Source: Tannerellaceae bacterium (lineage in GTDB: Bacteria; Bacteroidota; Bacteroidia; Bacteroidales; Tannerellaceae). From it: 8,533 nucleotides of DNA. The stretch is taken from the NCBI GenBank assembly GCA_031273385.1, contig JAISRY010000232.1:1-8533 (forward strand). The letters run 5' to 3'. The position numbers and the translations under genes were made by a program. The notes under the pieces were generated by a model. That model did no database searches. It was not told the DNA's origin and worked only from the letters and a program-made list of their open reading frames with translations. This document shows positions 6,020 through 8,533 of this stretch, piece after piece; position 1 is the stretch's first letter, and each line of letters begins with the position of its first letter.

Positions 6020-7017
6020 AACGGTACACCATATTCCTGAAAGTATTCCTCCTCACCCTCCTTTCGCTGGCGACGGCTTTCCTCACGGTAAAGGCCTTTT
6101 TCTTCACCGCCGCGATAGGCGGCTTGCTGGTTATTTTCCTCTCCGCCTCCCTTTACCGCGACCAGCAAAAGACCCTTTACCGGATGGAACACCTGATCGC
6201 CCGCATCCGTTACGGCGACATGAACCTCTCCTACCCCTCCACCGCGAAAGGGGTGGAAAAGACGCTTGTACAGGCGATGAACGAAGCCTTGTCCGTTTTC
6301 CGCTCGCGGCTGTTCCACTCGGTCATTGCCGAAGCCGAAAGCGAAGCGTGGCAAAAGCTGATCCGTGTCCTGACGCATGAAATCATGAACTCCGTCGCCC
6401 CCATTATCTCCCTCTCCGAAATCGTTTCCGAACGGGCGGAGCAGCACGGGATGAACGAGCAGGATTATGAGGTGATGGTACAATCCATACAGACGATCCA
6501 CCGCCGCAGCAAAGGGTTGCTGAACTTTGTGGAGAGCTACCGCAAGCTGGCGCGTATCCCCGACCCCTCGCCGGCGCCATTCCCCGTAGCCGGCCTGCTC
6601 AAGGATATCCAGGCGCTGTTCTCTCCCGGCGGATATTCGTTCGCGTATACGGTAATGCCGCCCAACCTGTACCTGAACGCCGACCGCGCGTTGATCGAGC
6701 AGGCCTTGATCAACCTCCTGAAGAATGCCGCCGAAGCGTCGCCGGGGGAGGCGCCGCCTGTGGTGCGCGTGGATGCCTGTATTCGCGAGGGGGTACCGGT
6801 CATTGCGGTGACAGACCGTGGATGCGGCATCCTCCCCGAAGCACTGGACAAGGTGTTCGTCCCTTTCTATACCACCAAACCGGGAGGGTCGGGGATCGGG
6901 CTGAGCATCTGCCGCCAGATCATCCACCGCCATGGCGGAGAGATCACCGTCTCGTCGGAAACGGAAAAGGGAACCACCTTTACCCTCTGGTTTTCGCACC
7001 CCGAAGCTATCCGCTGA
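6016..7017 (+). CDS. Membrane sensor histidine kinase, partner of the NtrC-like regulator
   Basis: A 333-residue kinase expected to autophosphorylate and pass phosphate to D54 of the preceding regulator. The N-terminus holds two hydrophobic helices (about 6-24 and 27-46) with only a few residues between them, so there is almost no periplasmic part. A linker (about 50-110) containing a RIRYGDMNLSYP segment follows; I cannot name a PAS or GAF domain in it. The phosphorylated His121 lies in LTHEIMNSVAPI, the HExxN form of NtrB-like kinases. The ATPase domain has the N box LINLLKNAAEA (N237), G1 box VTDRGCGI (D267, G269), F box FVPFYTTK and G2 box GSGIGLSI (291-298). All catalytic parts are present. 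Its ATG overlaps the regulator stop by four bases, so translation is probably coupled. The stimulus cannot be read from the sequence. No clear terminator follows in the 89 nt before the next gene. Confidence 0.94.
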   Translation: MKRYTIFLKVFLLTLLSLATAFLTVKAFFFTAAIGGLLVIFLSASLYRDQQKTLYRMEHLIARIRYGDMNLSYPSTAKGVEKTLVQAMNEALSVFRSRLFHSVIAEAESEAWQKLIRVLTHEIMNSVAPIISLSEIVSERAEQHGMNEQDYEVMVQSIQTIHRRSKGLLNFVESYRKLARIPDPSPAPFPVAGLLKDIQALFSPGGYSFAYTVMPPNLYLNADRALIEQALINLLKNAAEASPGEAPPVVRVDACIREGVPVIAVTDRGCGILPEALDKVFVPFYTTKPGGSGIGLSICRQIIHRHGGEITVSSETEKGTTFTLWFSHPEAIR

Positions 7018-7062
7018 TAAAAATATTCGATCACAAAACCGGAATCATATCTATTATTTTCC

Positions 7063-7070
7063 TATATTTG
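7063..7070 (+). promoter_or_regulatory. -7 promoter element ahead of the RelA/SpoT homolog
   Basis: TATATTTG exactly fits the Bacteroidetes -7 consensus TAnnTTTG and sits in an AT-rich 89-nt gap between the kinase and the RelA/SpoT gene. The predicted start lies near 7077, giving a leader of about 30 nt. No TTTG occurs at the expected -33 spacing (about 7038-7043), so the site may be weak or may need help. It suggests the gene has its own promoter rather than relying on read-through from the two-component operon. Confidence 0.5.
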
Positions 7071-7106
7071 TCTTCACTATTTTTTTAATAGGGAGGGACA
7101 ACGTCT

Positions 7107-8533
7107 ATGAGCAACGTAAAAGATCCAAAAGCAGCCGACGAACAGTTGATACAACAGGCTTTCGACAGCCTGCTGAATGATTATCTCCATTCAAACCACC
7201 GGCGGAAAGTCGAACGTATCACAAAGGCGTTCACTTTCGCCCGCCATGCGCACGACGGCGTCAAACGCCTTTCGGGAGAGCCTTATATCATGCACCCGCT
7301 GGCCGTCGCCCAGATCGTATGCAGCGAGATGGGGCTGGGTTCTACGTCGATCTGTTCGGCGTTGTTGCACGACGTGGTGGAAGATGCCGACTATACGGTG
7401 GAAGATATCAAAAACATGTTCGGGGATAAGATTGCCCAGATCGTCGACGGGCTGACCAAGATATCGGGCGGTATATTCGGCGAACAGGCGTCGGCGCAGG
7501 CGGAAAACTTCCGGAAGCTGCTCCTCACCATGAACAACGACATCCGGGTGATCCTGATCAAGATAGCCGACCGCCTGCACAACATGCGCACCCTGGGCGC
7601 CATGCTGCCGGCCAAACAGTATAAGATCGCCGGGGAGACGCTTTACCTCTATGCCCCCCTGGCGCACCGCCTGGGGCTTTTCTCCATCAAGACGGAACTG
7701 GAAGACCTCAGCTTCAAATACGAACACCCCGAAGAATATGACTTTATACACCAACAGTTGAAATCGACCGAAAAGGCGCGGAACATGCTGTTCGAGCATT
7801 TTGCCGCTCCGGTCGACCCGAAGCTGAAAGCGCTGGGGCTGACCTACGAGATGCGCGCCCGCGTGAAATCGGCCTATTCCATCTGGAATAAGATGCAGGT
7901 CAAGGGGGTATCGTTCGAGGATATTTACGATATCTTCGCGGTACGGATTATTTTCGAGTCGTTGCCCGACGTGGACGACAAGAACGTCTGCTGGGATATC
8001 TATTCGGCGATTACGGATATTTACCGTATCCGCCCCGACCGTATCCGCGACTGGGTGAGCCGGTCGAAAGCAAACGGCTACCAGGCGCTCCACCTGACGG
8101 TCATGGGGCCGGATGGGCAGTGGGTGGAGATACAGATCCGTAGCCGGAGGATGGACGAGATTGCGGAAAAGGGGTTTGCCGCCCACTGGAAATATAAGGA
8201 GAATCATGTGGAAGAGGACACCGAACTGGATAAATGGCTGCAAACCATCACCGAGATACTGGAAAACCCCGATCCCAACGCGTTGGATTTCCTCGACACC
8301 ATCAAGATGAACCTCTTCACCACCGAAATATTTGTCTTCACGCCAAAGGGGGATATCAAAACCCTGCCGCAAAACGCGACGGCGTTGGATTTTGCCTTTG
8401 CCCTGCATACCAACATCGGAAACAAATGCATCGGCGCAAAGGTGAACCACCGCTTAGTCCCGCTCAGCCACCGGCTATCGAGCGGAGACCAGATAGAGAT
8501 CCTCACCTCGCGTTCCCAACAGCCGCAAGCGGA
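7107..8533 (+). CDS. rel: RelA/SpoT homolog, bifunctional (p)ppGpp synthetase/hydrolase, 5' part
   Basis: Makes and degrades the stringent-response alarmone (p)ppGpp. The frame is open from ATG 7107 to the window edge (475 codons); full-length relatives have about 730-750 residues, so the C-terminal regulatory part is missing. A GGGAGGG stretch 9 nt upstream supports the start and is an unusually SD-like sequence for this phylum. The HD hydrolase domain shows H49, SGEPYIMHP (56-64, H63), HDVVED (88-93) and ADRLHNMRT (154-162), all intact. The synthetase domain shows RVKSAYSIWNKM (252-263), YDIFAVRII (274-282), SKANGYQALHLTV (320-332) and EIQIRS followed by FAAHWKYK (357-364). RIRD at 312-315 corresponds to the basic RxKD motif of bifunctional enzymes, not the acidic ExDD of synthetase-only RelA. 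A TGS domain follows (about 407-467). Both activities are therefore predicted. Neighbour genes give no further clue. Confidence 0.95.
   Translation, partial: MSNVKDPKAADEQLIQQAFDSLLNDYLHSNHRRKVERITKAFTFARHAHDGVKRLSGEPYIMHPLAVAQIVCSEMGLGSTSICSALLHDVVEDADYTVEDIKNMFGDKIAQIVDGLTKISGGIFGEQASAQAENFRKLLLTMNNDIRVILIKIADRLHNMRTLGAMLPAKQYKIAGETLYLYAPLAHRLGLFSIKTELEDLSFKYEHPEEYDFIHQQLKSTEKARNMLFEHFAAPVDPKLKALGLTYEMRARVKSAYSIWNKMQVKGVSFEDIYDIFAVRIIFESLPDVDDKNVCWDIYSAITDIYRIRPDRIRDWVSRSKANGYQALHLTVMGPDGQWVEIQIRSRRMDEIAEKGFAAHWKYKENHVEEDTELDKWLQTITEILENPDPNALDFLDTIKMNLFTTEIFVFTPKGDIKTLPQNATALDFAFALHTNIGNKCIGAKVNHRLVPLSHRLSSGDQIEILTSRSQQPQA

Noticed and set aside
5989..6999. A 336-codon frame antisense to the histidine kinase gene
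   Set aside because: The kinase boxes on the plus strand are complete; the antisense product is low-information and has no start context.
7191..8450. A 419-codon frame antisense to the RelA/SpoT gene
   Set aside because: The opposite strand encodes an unmistakable RelA/SpoT protein; the antisense product has no recognisable motif and results from codon bias.

Overview
The window looks like chromosomal DNA of a member of the Bacteroidota, most likely order Bacteroidales. Three things suggest this. Start sites mostly lack a Shine-Dalgarno sequence. Promoter-like sites match the Bacteroidetes pattern (TTTG, about 20 nt, then TAnnTTTG). The TonB-dependent receptor - PnuT transporter - thiamine diphosphokinase cluster behind a TPP riboswitch is a known Bacteroidales arrangement. 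The DNA is moderately GC-rich by eye; I cannot name a genus. Both end genes run off the window. I see no transposase, phage gene, tRNA, rRNA or CRISPR array.

Layout: (1) 1-766 (+), the 3' part of aspartate-semialdehyde dehydrogenase. (2) 4202 down to 792 (-), a tightly packed three-gene thiamine salvage operon: outer-membrane TonB-dependent receptor, PnuC-family inner-membrane transporter (PnuT), then thiamine diphosphokinase. The first two genes share one base at a TGATG junction and the last two overlap by 17 bases. (3) 4203-4651, a 449-nt intergenic region between divergent units. On the minus strand it holds a promoter-like site, a clear TPP (THI-element) riboswitch and a palindromic expression-platform hairpin. 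On the receptor-distal side it holds an unexplained repeat: five 9-nt CTTAAG-containing units inside an 18-nt inverted repeat, followed by two more hairpins, the last with a T-run. (4) 4652-7017 (+), a two-component system: a sigma-54-type (NtrC-like) response regulator and a small membrane histidine kinase, joined by an ATGA overlap. (5) 7107-8533 (+), the first 475 codons of a long RelA/SpoT homolog (HD hydrolase, ppGpp synthetase and TGS domains), continuing past the window end.

How the genes work together: the minus-strand operon is a complete import-and-activation route. Thiamine crosses the outer membrane through the receptor (TonB-powered), crosses the inner membrane through PnuT, and is converted to TPP by the kinase; TPP then closes the loop by binding the riboswitch. 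The two-component pair has no target visible in the window. The RelA/SpoT protein sets the (p)ppGpp level and appears to be transcribed separately. Most of the window is well-understood housekeeping and salvage. The part least explained is the structured repeat at about 4440-4603.
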